DNA from: Legionella sp.
GTDB taxonomy: Bacteria; Pseudomonadota; Gammaproteobacteria; Legionellales; Legionellaceae
DNA: 35,734 nucleotides
Reading direction: 5' to 3'
Assembly: GCA_030694525.1 (NCBI GenBank)
Contig: JAUXYG010000048.1
Coordinates: 1-35,734 of the forward strand
Positions 1 to 8,629 of this stretch are shown here, in pieces. The notes below the pieces were generated by a model. The model saw nothing but the letters and a program-made list of their open reading frames with translations. It was not told where the DNA came from and ran no database searches. Each line of letters opens with the position of its first letter. Position 1 is the stretch's first letter. The position numbers and the translations under genes are program-made.

Positions 1-1292
1 GAGAAAGAGAAGCCACAGCAGCGTTACAGAACGGGCAAATTTTTATCATTCCGTGGGAAGGTTTATCTTGGGCGCGTCCTGCCCTTAAAAAAGGCTGGGT
101 CGGGAAAGCTCCGGTGAAAGCGCAACAAGTAGTTGCGGTTGGCGATATTGTGTACGTTCATGCTACGGATGAATACTGGCAATTAGCTCAGATTCCTGAA
201 GCTGAATCTGCACTGGTAGCGCTTAATCCACAAAATGGAGCTATAGAAGTTTTAGTGGGCGGATTTAATTTCCAAAAAAGTAAATTTAATCGCGCTACTC
301 AGTCAAGCCGACAACCTGGTTCAAGCTTTAAGCCGTTTGTTTATGCAGCCGCGTTAAACAATGGCTATAATTTGGCGACATTGATCAATGATGCCCCTAT
401 TGTGGTGGATGACCCAAGCCAACCCAATTTATGGCGACCACATAATGTGAATTTAAAGTTTAATGGCCCTACCCGATTAAAACAGGCACTGGTGCAATCT
501 AAAAATCTGGTGTCCATCCGGATTCTGGATGATATAGGTATTGATTATACTATAGACTTCTTAACCCGATTTGGCTTTAGTAAAAAATCATTACCGAAAG
601 CCTTGTCTTTGGCATTGGGAAGTTTATCAGTTAGCCCTATGGATTTAACTACTGCTTATGCGGTGTTTGCCAATGGTGGCTTTAAAGTAGAACCTTATCT
701 TATTGACCACATTACTGACACAGAGGGTAAAGTCCTGTTGCAGGCAAAACCCACTATTGTATGTTCTACCTGTAATGAAAATGAAGACAGTTCGGCACTC
801 GCTCCAAGAGTAATACCCGAGGATATTGCTTACCTGATGAATTCTGCGCTGAAAGATGTAATTCAACATGGAACGGCACGTGCAGCCCGCTCCCTAAATC
901 GGATGGATATTGCAGGAAAAACCGGGACGACCAATGATCAGGTGGATGCCTGGTTTTCTGGATTTAATCCCGATTTGGTTGTTACCGCCTGGATTGGCTT
1001 TGACACACCCAAGTCATTACATGAATATGCTGCAGGCCTGGCATTACCTTTATGGATTGACTTTATGAAAGAGGCATTAAAGGATAAACCAGAAAATGAA
1101 TTAAAGCAGCCAGAAAATGTTGTTGCGGTACGTATCGATCCTGCAAGTGGTTTATTAGCCAAGCCCAATCAGGATAATGGAATTATTGAGTATTTTCGTG
1201 ATAAAGAAGTACCTTCCGAGGAAGATCCAACCCCGGTGTATAATGCGAGTAATGATCAGCAGTTGGCACCTGTGGAAGAGAATTTATTTTAA
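1..1292 (+). CDS. mrcA: Penicillin-binding protein 1A, C-terminal part (5' end outside window)
   Basis: Bifunctional peptidoglycan glycosyltransferase/transpeptidase acting on the periplasmic face of the inner membrane; only the transpeptidase half is visible. The frame is open from base 3 with no start codon needed, so the gene enters from the left and the first GTG (114) is internal. The class A transpeptidase signatures are all present: RQPGSSFKPF holds the catalytic Ser of SxxK, QSKN supplies the SxN motif, and GKTGTTND is the KTG box. The stretch before the SxxK (GDIVYV, then LVALNPQNGAIEVLVGG) matches the linker and beta-rich region ahead of the PBP1A transpeptidase fold. The acidic tail after the KTG domain is usual for PBP1A. 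Called mrcA/ponA from overall architecture. No intrinsic terminator follows; the next sequence is the repeat block starting at 1349. Confidence 0.93.
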   Translation, partial: EREATAALQNGQIFIIPWEGLSWARPALKKGWVGKAPVKAQQVVAVGDIVYVHATDEYWQLAQIPEAESALVALNPQNGAIEVLVGGFNFQKSKFNRATQSSRQPGSSFKPFVYAAALNNGYNLATLINDAPIVVDDPSQPNLWRPHNVNLKFNGPTRLKQALVQSKNLVSIRILDDIGIDYTIDFLTRFGFSKKSLPKALSLALGSLSVSPMDLTTAYAVFANGGFKVEPYLIDHITDTEGKVLLQAKPTIVCSTCNENEDSSALAPRVIPEDIAYLMNSALKDVIQHGTARAARSLNRMDIAGKTGTTNDQVDAWFSGFNPDLVVTAWIGFDTPKSLHEYAAGLALPLWIDFMKEALKDKPENELKQPENVVAVRIDPASGLLAKPNQDNGIIEYFRDKEVPSEEDPTPVYNASNDQQLAPVEENLF

Positions 1293-1348
1293 AATTAATA
1301 TTATGGTATGTGATTCTTTAAGCCTGAAGTATCAATGTGTCTTAACCT

Positions 1349-1621
1349 CTGGATCCCTCGGATGAACCGAGGGACGTAGGGACGGGGGTAACTGACAGGA
1401 CGTGGTAAAAATAATTCAAAACGTTTTTAACTCACATTCCCGATACAAATTTTAAATTGTTCCCCTTATACAACAGATATAAATGTTAATCCTACAACAG
1501 ATATGAATTTTAATCCTTACAACAGATATGAATTTTAATTAAGTTCGGTAATGGATAGTCTCTAAAAATACCAATTCTAATTTTACCCCCCTACGTCCCT
1601 CGACTTGGTCGAGGGATCCAG
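1349..1621. repeat. MITE-like element, copy 1 of 3
   Basis: A 273 bp element bounded by inverted ends of about 40 bp. The left end reads CTGGATCCCTCGG, a 5-nt loop, CCGAGGG, then ACGTAGGGACGGGGG; the right end is its inverted counterpart, finishing GGGATCCAG. Each end is itself a 7 bp hairpin. The interior is AT-rich and non-coding and carries three tandem 24-27 bp units (1464-1539). Two related copies follow, separated by 11 bp spacers. No transposase is present. Confidence 0.85.
1464..1539 (+). repeat. Tandem array of three 24-27 bp units in element copy 1
   Basis: Units at 1464-1490, 1491-1514 and 1515-1539 share the core ACAACAGATATGAATNTTAAT (first unit has ATAAAT). Copy 2 has one such unit and copy 3 has four, which explains most of the length differences between the three elements and suggests slippage. 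Confidence 0.88.
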
Positions 1622-1632
1622 GCATTCTCGCT

Positions 1633-1854
1633 CTGGATCCCTCGGATAAACCGAGGGACGTAGGGACGGGGGCAACTGACAGGACGTGATAAAAATAATT
1701 CAAAACGTTTTCACTCACATTCCCGATTCAAATTTTAAATTGTTCCCCTTACAACAGATATGAATTTTAATTAAAAGTTCGGTAATGGATAGTCTCTAAA
1801 AATACTAATTCAAATTTTACCCCCTACGTCCCTCGACTTGGTCGAGGAATCCAG
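1633..1854. repeat. MITE-like element, copy 2 of 3 (short form)
   Basis: A 222 bp copy of the element at 1349-1621 with the same hairpin ends and interior, but with a single internal unit (1747-1771). The right end has GAGGAATCCAG where copies 1 and 3 have GAGGGATCCAG, so one stem pair is lost. It is separated from copy 1 by an 11 bp spacer. Confidence 0.85.
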
Positions 1855-1865
1855 GCATTCTCGCT

Positions 1866-2165
1866 CTACATCCCTCGGATAAACCGAGGGACGTAGGGAC
1901 GGGGGTTAACTGACAGGACGTGGTAAAAATAAGTCAAAAACGTTTTTCACTCACATTCCCGATACAAATTTTAAATTGTTCCCCTTATACAACAGATATG
2001 AATGTTAATCCTACAACAGATATGAATGTTAATCCTTACAACAGATATGAATGTTAATCCTTACAACAGATATGAATTTTAATTAAGTTCGGTAATGGAT
2101 AGCCTCTAAAAACTACCAATTCTAATTTTACCCCCTACGTCCCTCGACTTGGTCGAGGGATCCAG
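1866..2165. repeat. MITE-like element, copy 3 of 3 (long form)
   Basis: A 300 bp copy with four internal tandem units (1983-2009, 2010-2033, 2034-2058, 2059-2083). The left boundary is slightly decayed (CTACAT instead of CTGGAT). The right end finishes GAGGGATCCAG at 2165. The remaining gap up to the ald stop at 2238 shows no further structure. Confidence 0.85.
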
Positions 2166-2237
2166 AGATTTTCGCTAAGACTGAAGTGAGACTGTGAAAA
2201 GTCTTATCCATTCCCTACTAATTGGTTAACTGAATGT

Positions 2238-3359
2238 TTATTTTCCGGATAAAGCTGTTTTGGAGGGGACATATTCAAAGTCCAACTCACGTGCAACTGC
2301 TTCATAGGTGATTTTACCCTCGTGAACATTTAAACCATTAAGCAAATGTGGGTCGCTTAGCAAGGCTAATTTCACGCCTTTAGTGACAATATTTAAAACA
2401 AAAGGTAACGTTGCATTATTCAGCGCAAATGTTGAGGTTCGCGGAACAGCCCCTGGCATGTTAGCGACACAATAGTGAACGACATTATCCACAACATAGG
2501 TTGGTTCCTGATGTGTTGTTGGGCGACTTGTTTCAAAGCAGCCTCCCTGATCAATGGCTACATCAACCAATACAGATCCTGGACGCATGGATTTGAGCAT
2601 GTTTCGGGTAACTAATTTCGGAGCTGATGCACCAGGTACCAGAACTGCTCCTATAACTAAATCAGCGCTTTTAACATAATGTTCTATAGCATCTGCGGTA
2701 GAATACACTGTATTTAGCTTTGAGCCGAATTGAAAATCAAGCTCGTTTAAACGATGCAGGGATCGATCAAGAACTATAACTCGCGCCTCCATTCCCATTG
2801 CCATACGCACAGCATTAGTTCCAACCACACCGCCGCCAAGAACAACAACGTTTGCAGCGGCAACTCCGGGAACTCCTCCTAAAAGAACGCCACTTCCCCC
2901 TTGCGCCATTTCAAGACAATGGGCTCCGGCCTGAATTGACATACGACCGGCTACTTGGGACATAGGGGTCAATAGTGGTAAGCCGCCATCATCCTGGGTT
3001 ACTGTTTCATAAGCTATAGCAGTAACTCCAGACTCTTTAAGCAAACGCGTTTGCTGGGCATCAGGGGCAAGATGTAAGTAAGTGAATATAGTCTGGCCTT
3101 GGCGTAAACGCTTGCATTCAATGGGTTGGGGTTCTTTTACTTTTACAATGAGCTCAGCATTTGCAAAAACCTCATCAGCAGTATCCACGATTTCCGCGCC
3201 AGCACTTTGATAATCTTCATTTGAAATACCAATACCCAGACCAGCACCTCGTTCAACTAAAACGGAGCTTCCTAAACGAATTATTTCACGTACACTTGAA
3301 GGGACAAGGCCTACACGATTTTCTTGTGGTTTTATTTCCTTGGGGACACCGACTAACAT
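2238..3359 (-). CDS. ald: Alanine dehydrogenase
   Basis: NAD-dependent alanine dehydrogenase, catalysing reversible oxidative deamination of L-alanine to pyruvate and ammonia in the cytoplasm. The protein opens [18 protein letters not shown], the classic N-terminus of the family. The catalytic Lys lies in KVKEPQP and the His in YLHLAPD; the Rossmann loop [17 protein letters not shown] is intact. The length, 373 residues, is normal. I chose the ATG at 3359 because AAGGAG lies 7 bases upstream and the family N-terminus begins there; the frame stays open for 15 more codons upstream without family similarity. It appears monocistronic: repeats flank it on the downstream side and a hairpin pair separates it from etfA. 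Confidence 0.95.
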   Translation of the reverse strand: MLVGVPKEIKPQENRVGLVPSSVREIIRLGSSVLVERGAGLGIGISNEDYQSAGAEIVDTADEVFANAELIVKVKEPQPIECKRLRQGQTIFTYLHLAPDAQQTRLLKESGVTAIAYETVTQDDGGLPLLTPMSQVAGRMSIQAGAHCLEMAQGGSGVLLGGVPGVAAANVVVLGGGVVGTNAVRMAMGMEARVIVLDRSLHRLNELDFQFGSKLNTVYSTADAIEHYVKSADLVIGAVLVPGASAPKLVTRNMLKSMRPGSVLVDVAIDQGGCFETSRPTTHQEPTYVVDNVVHYCVANMPGAVPRTSTFALNNATLPFVLNIVTKGVKLALLSDPHLLNGLNVHEGKITYEAVARELDFEYVPSKTALSGK

Positions 3360-3438
3360 AAACAACTCCTTCTCTAATAAACTATCCAATACAAACTGTC
3401 GCAATCCGCTTTTCAGGAATCCTTACTAAATCCACCTT

Positions 3439-3525
3439 CCCGTATTACGCTTTGCTATTACGGGCAACCTAAGAAGGAATACCACTGTGCATAAAGTAGC
3501 CTGTATTAGCGAAGCGTAATACAGG
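3439..3525. repeat. Inverted pair of REP-like hairpins
   Basis: Two related palindromes in the ald-etfA gap point in opposite directions. The first (3439-3463) is imperfect: CCCGTATTACGC..GCTATTACGGG. The second (3500-3525) is CCTGTATTAGC-gaa-GCGTAATACAGG with a strong stem. The reverse complement of the second closely matches the first, as in bacterial REP/BIME pairs. The second could also end etfBA transcription, but no T-run follows. Confidence 0.7.
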
Positions 3526-3554
3526 ATTTAGCGAAACACGTTGAACCAAGGTTA

Positions 3555-4493
3555 TTACTGATTTTTTAATTGCTGAATTAATTGTGGCACCAGCTCGAAT
3601 AAATCACCCACTAGTCCATAATTAGCAATTTGAAAAATTGGAGCATCTGCATCTTTATTAATTGCAACAATAACCTTCGAGTCTTTCATACCCGCTAAAT
3701 GCTGAACAGCGCCTGAAATTCCCAAAGCAATATAAAGTGTCGGCGCTACAATCTTCCCTGTTTGACCCACTTGATAGTCATTTGGGACAAACCCTGCGTC
3801 CACAGCCGCACGTGAAGCACCCACAGCAGCGCCAAGAGCATCAGCCAACTCCTCAACAAGTTTGAACTTTTCCGCACTTTGCAAACCACGGCCACCTGAT
3901 ACTACAATTTTGGCACTGCCCAGATCTGGTCGCTCTGATTTACTTAGCTCATGGCGGATAAATTCATTATCACGGGGAAGAATTTCCTGACTTAGCGTAT
4001 CAATCGAGCATGGTGTCTGTGTTGCGGTGACTGGATTAAATGCCGTTGTTCGTATTGTTAGCACTATTTGGGAGTCCAATACGCGAACGGTCTCTATAGC
4101 GTTTCCAGCATAAACAGGATGTTCAAAGGTATTTGCGTCAATAATTTTACTGACATCGGAGATTTGTGCGACATCTAATTCAGCGGCAATTCGCGGAGCA
4201 CAATTTTTGCCAAAAGTACTGGCTGGGGCTAAAATAACTTTAAAATCCCTGGCTAGAGATGCAACTAACTCACTCATTTGCTCAGCTAGAATATGCTTAT
4301 AGCATGGCTTGTCCAAATATAGAACATGTTGGACTCCCTCCATAGAAGCCACTTGATCTGCTACCATCTTGCACTGGTCTCCTACAACCAGCATGGTGGG
4401 TTCATTGTCTATTTCCAATGCAGCTGCGAGCATATTTTTTGTCGCAGGATGCATGGTGTCATTATTGTGTTCAACAAGTATTAAAGTGCTCAT
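3555..4493 (-). CDS. etfA: Electron transfer flavoprotein, alpha subunit
   Basis: FAD-binding alpha subunit of the heterodimeric electron transfer flavoprotein, which passes electrons from acyl-CoA dehydrogenases to the membrane ETF:quinone oxidoreductase. The N-terminal half ([10 protein letters not shown]...) is the alpha/beta ETF fold. The C-terminal half has the FAD domain with [40 protein letters not shown] and [12 protein letters not shown], all diagnostic. Length is about 312 residues, as expected. Two adjacent ATGs occur (4496 and 4493); GGGAG lies 5 bases before the second but only 2 before the first, so I favour 4493. It follows etfB by about 12 bp and is surely co-transcribed with it. 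Confidence 0.95.
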   Translation of the reverse strand: MSTLILVEHNNDTMHPATKNMLAAALEIDNEPTMLVVGDQCKMVADQVASMEGVQHVLYLDKPCYKHILAEQMSELVASLARDFKVILAPASTFGKNCAPRIAAELDVAQISDVSKIIDANTFEHPVYAGNAIETVRVLDSQIVLTIRTTAFNPVTATQTPCSIDTLSQEILPRDNEFIRHELSKSERPDLGSAKIVVSGGRGLQSAEKFKLVEELADALGAAVGASRAAVDAGFVPNDYQVGQTGKIVAPTLYIALGISGAVQHLAGMKDSKVIVAINKDADAPIFQIANYGLVGDLFELVPQLIQQLKNQ

Positions 4494-4505
4494 CATCTCT
4501 CCCTA

Positions 4506-5255
4506 TTAAAGCACTTTGGCTTCATGCTGAAGTTTATCAATCAATGTCTCTACCGTTTCCACCATCACCCCACCACTTCGAGCCAGAGGTGCGGTAACTT
4601 TTAAAACCTCTACATGTGGTTTAAGAGGTAACTCAAGGCTTTCTAACTCCACGACATCTAATTGTTTTCTTTTTGCTTTCATAATATTAGGTAAACTTGC
4701 ATATCGTGGTTCATTCAGGCGTAAATCCGTACTAACCACTGCGGGCAAACGAACTTTTACAGTCTCATGTCCCCCATCAATTTCACGAGTTACTTCCAGA
4801 AAATCACCCTCTGTTTTTATTTGTGACGCGTAAGTCGCTTGTGGCCATTTTAATAACGTTGAAAGCATTTGTGGTGTTTGATTATTATCACCGTCAATTG
4901 TCTGCTTACCCATAATAATAAGATTAGGTTGCTCTTGCTCACAAATTTTTTTTAGAATTTTAGCGATATTCAAGCTTGCAAATGACTGATCCGTTTTTAC
5001 CAAAATCGCTCTATCAGCGCCTAAAGCTAAAGCATGACGTAATGTTTCCTGCGAGAGATCGGTACCTATAGTGACCGCCACTACCTCACTGGCCCAGTTT
5101 TTTTCACGCAAGCGTAATGCCTCTTCAAGGGCTATTTCATCAAATGGATTCATTGCCATTTTAATATTATGTGTTTCGACGCCTGAATTATCTGACTTGA
5201 CACGAATTTTGACATAAGGGTCTACTACACGCTTCACTGCCACGAGTATCTTCAT
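4506..5255 (-). CDS. etfB: Electron transfer flavoprotein, beta subunit
   Basis: Beta subunit of the electron transfer flavoprotein, binding AMP structurally and partnering EtfA. The N-terminus MKILVAVKRVVDPYVKIRV and the internal NPFDEIALEEALRLREK and GKQTIDGDNNQT segments are characteristic of the family. At 249 residues it is the usual length. AGGA precedes the ATG by a few bases. It is the first gene of the etfB-etfA pair. A perfect 8 bp hairpin lies 28 bases upstream of the start (5283-5304), either closing the gene at 5387-6583 or sitting in the etfB leader. Confidence 0.95.
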   Translation of the reverse strand: MKILVAVKRVVDPYVKIRVKSDNSGVETHNIKMAMNPFDEIALEEALRLREKNWASEVVAVTIGTDLSQETLRHALALGADRAILVKTDQSFASLNIAKILKKICEQEQPNLIIMGKQTIDGDNNQTPQMLSTLLKWPQATYASQIKTEGDFLEVTREIDGGHETVKVRLPAVVSTDLRLNEPRYASLPNIMKAKRKQLDVVELESLELPLKPHVEVLKVTAPLARSGGVMVETVETLIDKLQHEAKVL

Positions 5256-5282
5256 CTTTCCTCACTGGAATATCAAATCAAT

Positions 5283-5304
5283 CAGCATCTTGCCAGAGAT
5301 GCTG
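5283..5304 (-). terminator. Stem-loop between the J-domain-like gene and etfB
   Basis: CAGCATCT and AGATGCTG form a perfect 8 bp stem with a 6-nt loop. On the minus strand it is followed by ATTGATTTGATATT, only partly T-rich. It sits 83 bp past the stop at 5387 and 28 bp before etfB, so it may be a weak terminator or a leader hairpin. Confidence 0.45.
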
Positions 5305-5386
5305 GTGTAAATTCAAGGGGTTGCTGATATTTAAAACATAGTTCAGATATACCCTCGTCCTAAAAAAATGTCTGTTTAGAGCTACG

Positions 5387-6583
5387 TTACCGGGTATGTT
5401 CATACAACGCGAGTTGTAACGACTCTCCCTTTAAGGATAAAAGAATTTGTGAAGACTCATCAATAGCCTTTCTTGTGGTAGAGGTGTAAATGTTTTTCTG
5501 ACATTTAAACTCATCCAAAAGTTGTTGTGCCTGATTCAATTTTTCAGATAAGGAATAGTTACCTGAGTCCAATGCTCGTAACTGGAATAATAATGATTTC
5601 ATTTTGATATTCTTTTCATAACCCAAGCGAAAGCTTCCTAATAGTTGCTTTTCGTTGAGCTTAATATAGTTAGTTAAGGGAACGCTGATTTTTTGTATTT
5701 CCGCAGTTTTTAATCCCATAGTTGACGGCTCTGTATTTCCTTCATTAATTTCAAAATCGGACAATAAAGGTTTAAGGATAACCGAGCCGATACTTACGGT
5801 AGCATCGAAACATTGCAGAGATACCCAAAAAGTCATCTCCATTAATCGTGCCAATAGATTTGTAGTAGAAGTAGCTGCGATAAGAGTTATTTCCTGAAGT
5901 GCTTGGCCAATTTTTTTAAATCCTGCTGAATCTCTTCGCTCCAGGAACTGACCACTTTTTAAAAGAACAAAATAAAGAGAATATATTGCGAATACTTCCT
6001 CAGCTACAATTACTGCTCCGTAGGTAGCCAAAAGGGACGGAATAAACATGATGAGAGCCCGTAACCCTTTCGAATTTATCTTACCAACTCTATCAAAAAA
6101 ACCACCAGAATGTTCCAAAAGTTGCAACAAACTGTCACAAAGACTTTTCCCACTATAGGTTGTTGAGCGTTCTTTAAGCTTTAATAACCATTGAATACAA
6201 TCACCTCTGCTGGAAATATCTGCAAAAGTTATTTCCTTTTTAAATTTCTCTGGATTGATCAATTTGTCATAACAGGCATGTAACCTTTTAAAACAAACTC
6301 CGTCATCAAGCCCCACTGATAGCTGATGCTCAATCCAGATTACCTCAGGTAAAAAATGAGGTCTGCGATCGGGATGAAAATACCAAGTTAGAATTTTATA
6401 ATTCTTTTCAATTTTATGACTTTCGGTCCCATCAATTAACAAATAATGATTAATTAACTTCGCAAAATTAATATCTAATCTTAAAAGTTCAGCTTTATCC
6501 AATTGTGCTGGATTGTATTTTTTTTCTGAATCAGATACACCAAAGGCTTTAAGTAAATCAACTAATGAGCTTTCAATAGTCAT
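5387..6583 (-). CDS. Membrane protein with degenerate N-terminal J domain
   Basis: A 398-residue protein I do not recognise by name. Near residues 62-113 it has the outline of a J domain: a basic helix (NYKILTWYF) running into the HPD tripeptide at 70-72, a longer than usual loop, and a second helix CFKRLHACYDKLINPEKF that resembles J-domain helix III. Residues about 173-208 and 231-270 are hydrophobic and could form membrane segments. The C-terminal 100 residues are probably helical and polar. The start at 6583 has AAAGGAG 10 bases upstream. It follows the PAP2 phosphatase by 66 bp on the same strand. A J domain would recruit DnaK-type chaperones to the membrane; in Legionella such lineage-specific membrane proteins are also candidate Dot/Icm substrates. 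Both ideas are inference. Confidence 0.65.
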   Translation of the reverse strand: MTIESSLVDLLKAFGVSDSEKKYNPAQLDKAELLRLDINFAKLINHYLLIDGTESHKIEKNYKILTWYFHPDRRPHFLPEVIWIEHQLSVGLDDGVCFKRLHACYDKLINPEKFKKEITFADISSRGDCIQWLLKLKERSTTYSGKSLCDSLLQLLEHSGGFFDRVGKINSKGLRALIMFIPSLLATYGAVIVAEEVFAIYSLYFVLLKSGQFLERRDSAGFKKIGQALQEITLIAATSTTNLLARLMEMTFWVSLQCFDATVSIGSVILKPLLSDFEINEGNTEPSTMGLKTAEIQKISVPLTNYIKLNEKQLLGSFRLGYEKNIKMKSLLFQLRALDSGNYSLSEKLNQAQQLLDEFKCQKNIYTSTTRKAIDESSQILLSLKGESLQLALYEHTR

Positions 6584-6649
6584 TATGTAATTACTCCTTT
6601 AATTAAACTGATTACCAGAGTGGTAGCAGGTCCTCCTGACGGCGCAAAT

Positions 6650-7324
6650 TTAAATTATTTTTTTAAAATAATCATATTGTTTAAGATAACGGGCCAATAC
6701 CCCCACCACTATTAGCGCAAAATAAAAACCTGCCATCACATCGCTTAAATAATGAAAATAAAGCAATACACGTGACATAATAACCAGGAATGCTAAACCC
6801 AAGATGGCGTAAAAATATTGGGGAAACACAATCCCGAGTCCCGCAGCCAAGGCTGAAACAGTAATACTATGCCCAGAAGGAAAAGACCAATATAAGTCAT
6901 TGAGCTTAAACCAATAAAAACCAAATAAATCATTCTTAAACAATAATTCTGGCCGAGCTCTACTGACGGTAATTTTTAAAACAGCACCAATAATATTAGA
7001 GACCAAAACACAACTCATTAAAAAGAAGGAACAGGCCTCTTTTGTTGCATTTTTACTCACATACCGATAAAATAGCCCGGAAATGAGGAACAAAATAACA
7101 TAAATCGCCCATTTTCCGAACATGGTCAGGATGCTAAGTCCATGTACATATCCTCTGATATCCATTCGATGAAAATAAATAGCTACAGGTTTGTCAATAA
7201 AATGATAGGTTAAAATGAGTAAAGCAGCAAATCCTGCGATACACCATGGTTTTATTAATAAGTTAAAAGTTTTTTCAAATTGAGTCACAATAAGCCTCTT
7301 AAATCGTCTCATGCTGTGCATCAT
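6650..7324 (-). CDS. PAP2-family membrane phosphatase
   Basis: Integral membrane phosphatase of the type 2 phosphatidic acid phosphatase superfamily, which dephosphorylates lipid phosphates such as undecaprenyl diphosphate, phosphatidylglycerophosphate or lipid A phosphates. The three-part signature is complete: KITVSRARP (KX6RP), PSGH, and SRVLLYFHYLSD (SRX5HX3D). About six hydrophobic segments span the 224 residues. AAGGA lies 8 bases before the ATG at 7324. The substrate cannot be read from sequence; PgpB-, BacA-like or LpxE-like roles are all possible. The J-domain-like gene follows on the same strand. A 27 bp-arm hairpin lies 56 bp upstream of the start (7380-7437). Confidence 0.88.
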   Translation of the reverse strand: MMHSMRRFKRLIVTQFEKTFNLLIKPWCIAGFAALLILTYHFIDKPVAIYFHRMDIRGYVHGLSILTMFGKWAIYVILFLISGLFYRYVSKNATKEACSFFLMSCVLVSNIIGAVLKITVSRARPELLFKNDLFGFYWFKLNDLYWSFPSGHSITVSALAAGLGIVFPQYFYAILGLAFLVIMSRVLLYFHYLSDVMAGFYFALIVVGVLARYLKQYDYFKKII

Positions 7325-7356
7325 ATAAGAGGTCCTTACCTAAGCCAATACATGAA

Positions 7357-7488
7357 TTGAAAATTCATTCATTAGCGTGTTGGGTCAAATGACCTAATGG
7401 CGCTGCCTTAAGCAGCGTCCTTAGGTCATTGACCCAATAAGAACGCATTTCCCTCAAAAAAGGAAACTGTTGAAAATTCATTCATTAG
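7357..7488. repeat. Long hairpin flanked by 19 bp direct repeats
   Basis: TTGAAAATTCATTCATTAG occurs identically at 7357-7375 and 7470-7488. Between them, 7380-7406 and 7412-7437 form a near-perfect inverted repeat of 27/26 bases (one bulge, two mismatches) around the loop CTTAA. No coding sequence is present. It resembles a small non-autonomous insertion, though 19 bp is long for a target duplication. Confidence 0.75.
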
Positions 7489-7568
7489 TTTTATGACGAT
7501 TTGATAAATCATTTGCTTTATAATATTTCCATTTATATTTAAAATGTTGCGAATTAATGAGTTGTCTT

Positions 7569-7824
7569 CCACTCGCAGGTGGGGAACTATCCAATAAAAT
7601 GGCATTTTGCTAAATATTTGGATGGTTCCCCACCTGCGTGGTGATGACAAAATAAACATTAAGTACGGTAAAAGAACATAAATTTTTGAGGGGATAACCA
7701 AGCCCGCGCAGGCGGGATCTATACACAATAAAATGGCATTTAGCTAATATTTTGATGGTTCCCCGTCTGCACGGGGACGACAAAAGAAACATAAAACATG
7801 ATAGAAGCACATAAAATTTTGAGG
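7569..7824. repeat. Two ~120 bp direct repeats with four covarying hairpins
   Basis: A 100 bp block at 7592-7691 recurs at 7726-7824 with about 85% identity by eye (shared CAATAAAATGGCATTT, GATGGTTCCCC, ACATAAA, TTTTGAGG). Each block is bracketed by short hairpins: CCAC/GTGG (7569-7582), CCAC/GTGG (7630-7641), CCCGC/GCGGG (7703-7716) and CCCCGT/ACGGGG (7761-7776). Loops alternate between GCAG and CTGC types. Short open frames across it on the minus strand are products of the repeat. The sequence from 7825 to 7969 shows no clear structure. Confidence 0.8.
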
Positions 7825-7969
7825 TGATACCTCAGACCTCAACCGGATTAGTGAAATTTCAAATCTTTGAATTTTATTGTCCTTTTATCGTAATAAGTTA
7901 ATAATTTCTTGTTAATGAAGCCATGTATTGGATAGAATTGCTGCACCGCTTCTATAGTTCACAAGATTA

Positions 7970-8629
7970 ATGCAAGAATTTACTTTAATTCAACAAATCT
8001 GTATTTGGGCAATGCCCGTACTGCTCGCGATAACGTTACATGAAGTGGCTCATGGCTATGCGGCTTACCGTTGTGGCGATACTACTGCAAAAATGTATGG
8101 CCGTTTAAGCTTAAATCCAATACGACATATTGACTTGTTAGGTACTATTATTTTACCAATTCTTATTGGAGTTATTACCCATTTTAACTTCGTAATAGGC
8201 TATGCAAAACCGGTACCCGTGAACTGGAATCAACTCCGTAATCCACGTCGGGACATGATTCTGGTTACACTTGCTGGTCCTTGCGCCAATTTTGTAATGG
8301 CATTATTTTGGGCCGGTTGTTTTAAAATAGCAATTATGCTTCATCCAGAAATATCAATGCCTGCTTTATTTCTCCTTGCTACTGCAAAAGCTGGGATGAT
8401 CATTAATCTGGTGCTGGCATTTTTAAACCTCATACCTCTTCCACCTCTCGATGGCAGTCGTGTGGTGATGAGTCTTTTACCTCCGCGGCAGGCAATGGTT
8501 TTTGCTAAAATTGAACCTTATGGATTTATTATACTTGTGGCCTTAATTTTCACGGGTGTCTTGGGCTATATTTTAACGCCACTGATCAATGGGGGATTTT
8601 TTATCCTTAAATCCATTTTTCAGATATGA
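7970..8629 (+). CDS. Site-2-protease-type membrane metalloprotease (M50 family)
   Basis: Intramembrane zinc metalloprotease of the S2P/M50 family. HEVAH at residues 24-28 is the zinc-binding HExxH within the first membrane helix, and NLIPLPPLDG near 153-162 provides the third ligand (Asp161). About five or six hydrophobic segments are present, and no PDZ domain, so it belongs with the small SpoIVFB/YwhC-like group rather than RseP. The 219-residue length fits that group. The start at 7970 lacks a strong Shine-Dalgarno sequence. Its stop overlaps the pdxB start by 4 bp (ATGA), so the two are translationally coupled. Its substrate is unknown, and the pairing with pdxB does not explain it. Confidence 0.88.
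   Translation: MQEFTLIQQICIWAMPVLLAITLHEVAHGYAAYRCGDTTAKMYGRLSLNPIRHIDLLGTIILPILIGVITHFNFVIGYAKPVPVNWNQLRNPRRDMILVTLAGPCANFVMALFWAGCFKIAIMLHPEISMPALFLLATAKAGMIINLVLAFLNLIPLPPLDGSRVVMSLLPPRQAMVFAKIEPYGFIILVALIFTGVLGYILTPLINGGFFILKSIFQI

Noticed and set aside
1177..1365. A 62-codon plus-strand frame across the end of the PBP1A gene
   Set aside because: It overlaps the PBP1A coding sequence in another frame and ends in the repeat block; no family resemblance.
1464..2083. Possible CRISPR array in the 24-27 bp repeats
   Set aside because: Units are directly abutting with no unique spacers and no cas genes nearby; it is a simple tandem repeat.
7426..7810. Two overlapping minus-strand open frames of 100 and 66 codons
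   Set aside because: They run through the hairpin repeats, show repeat-derived segments and have no ribosome-binding site or protein-like composition.
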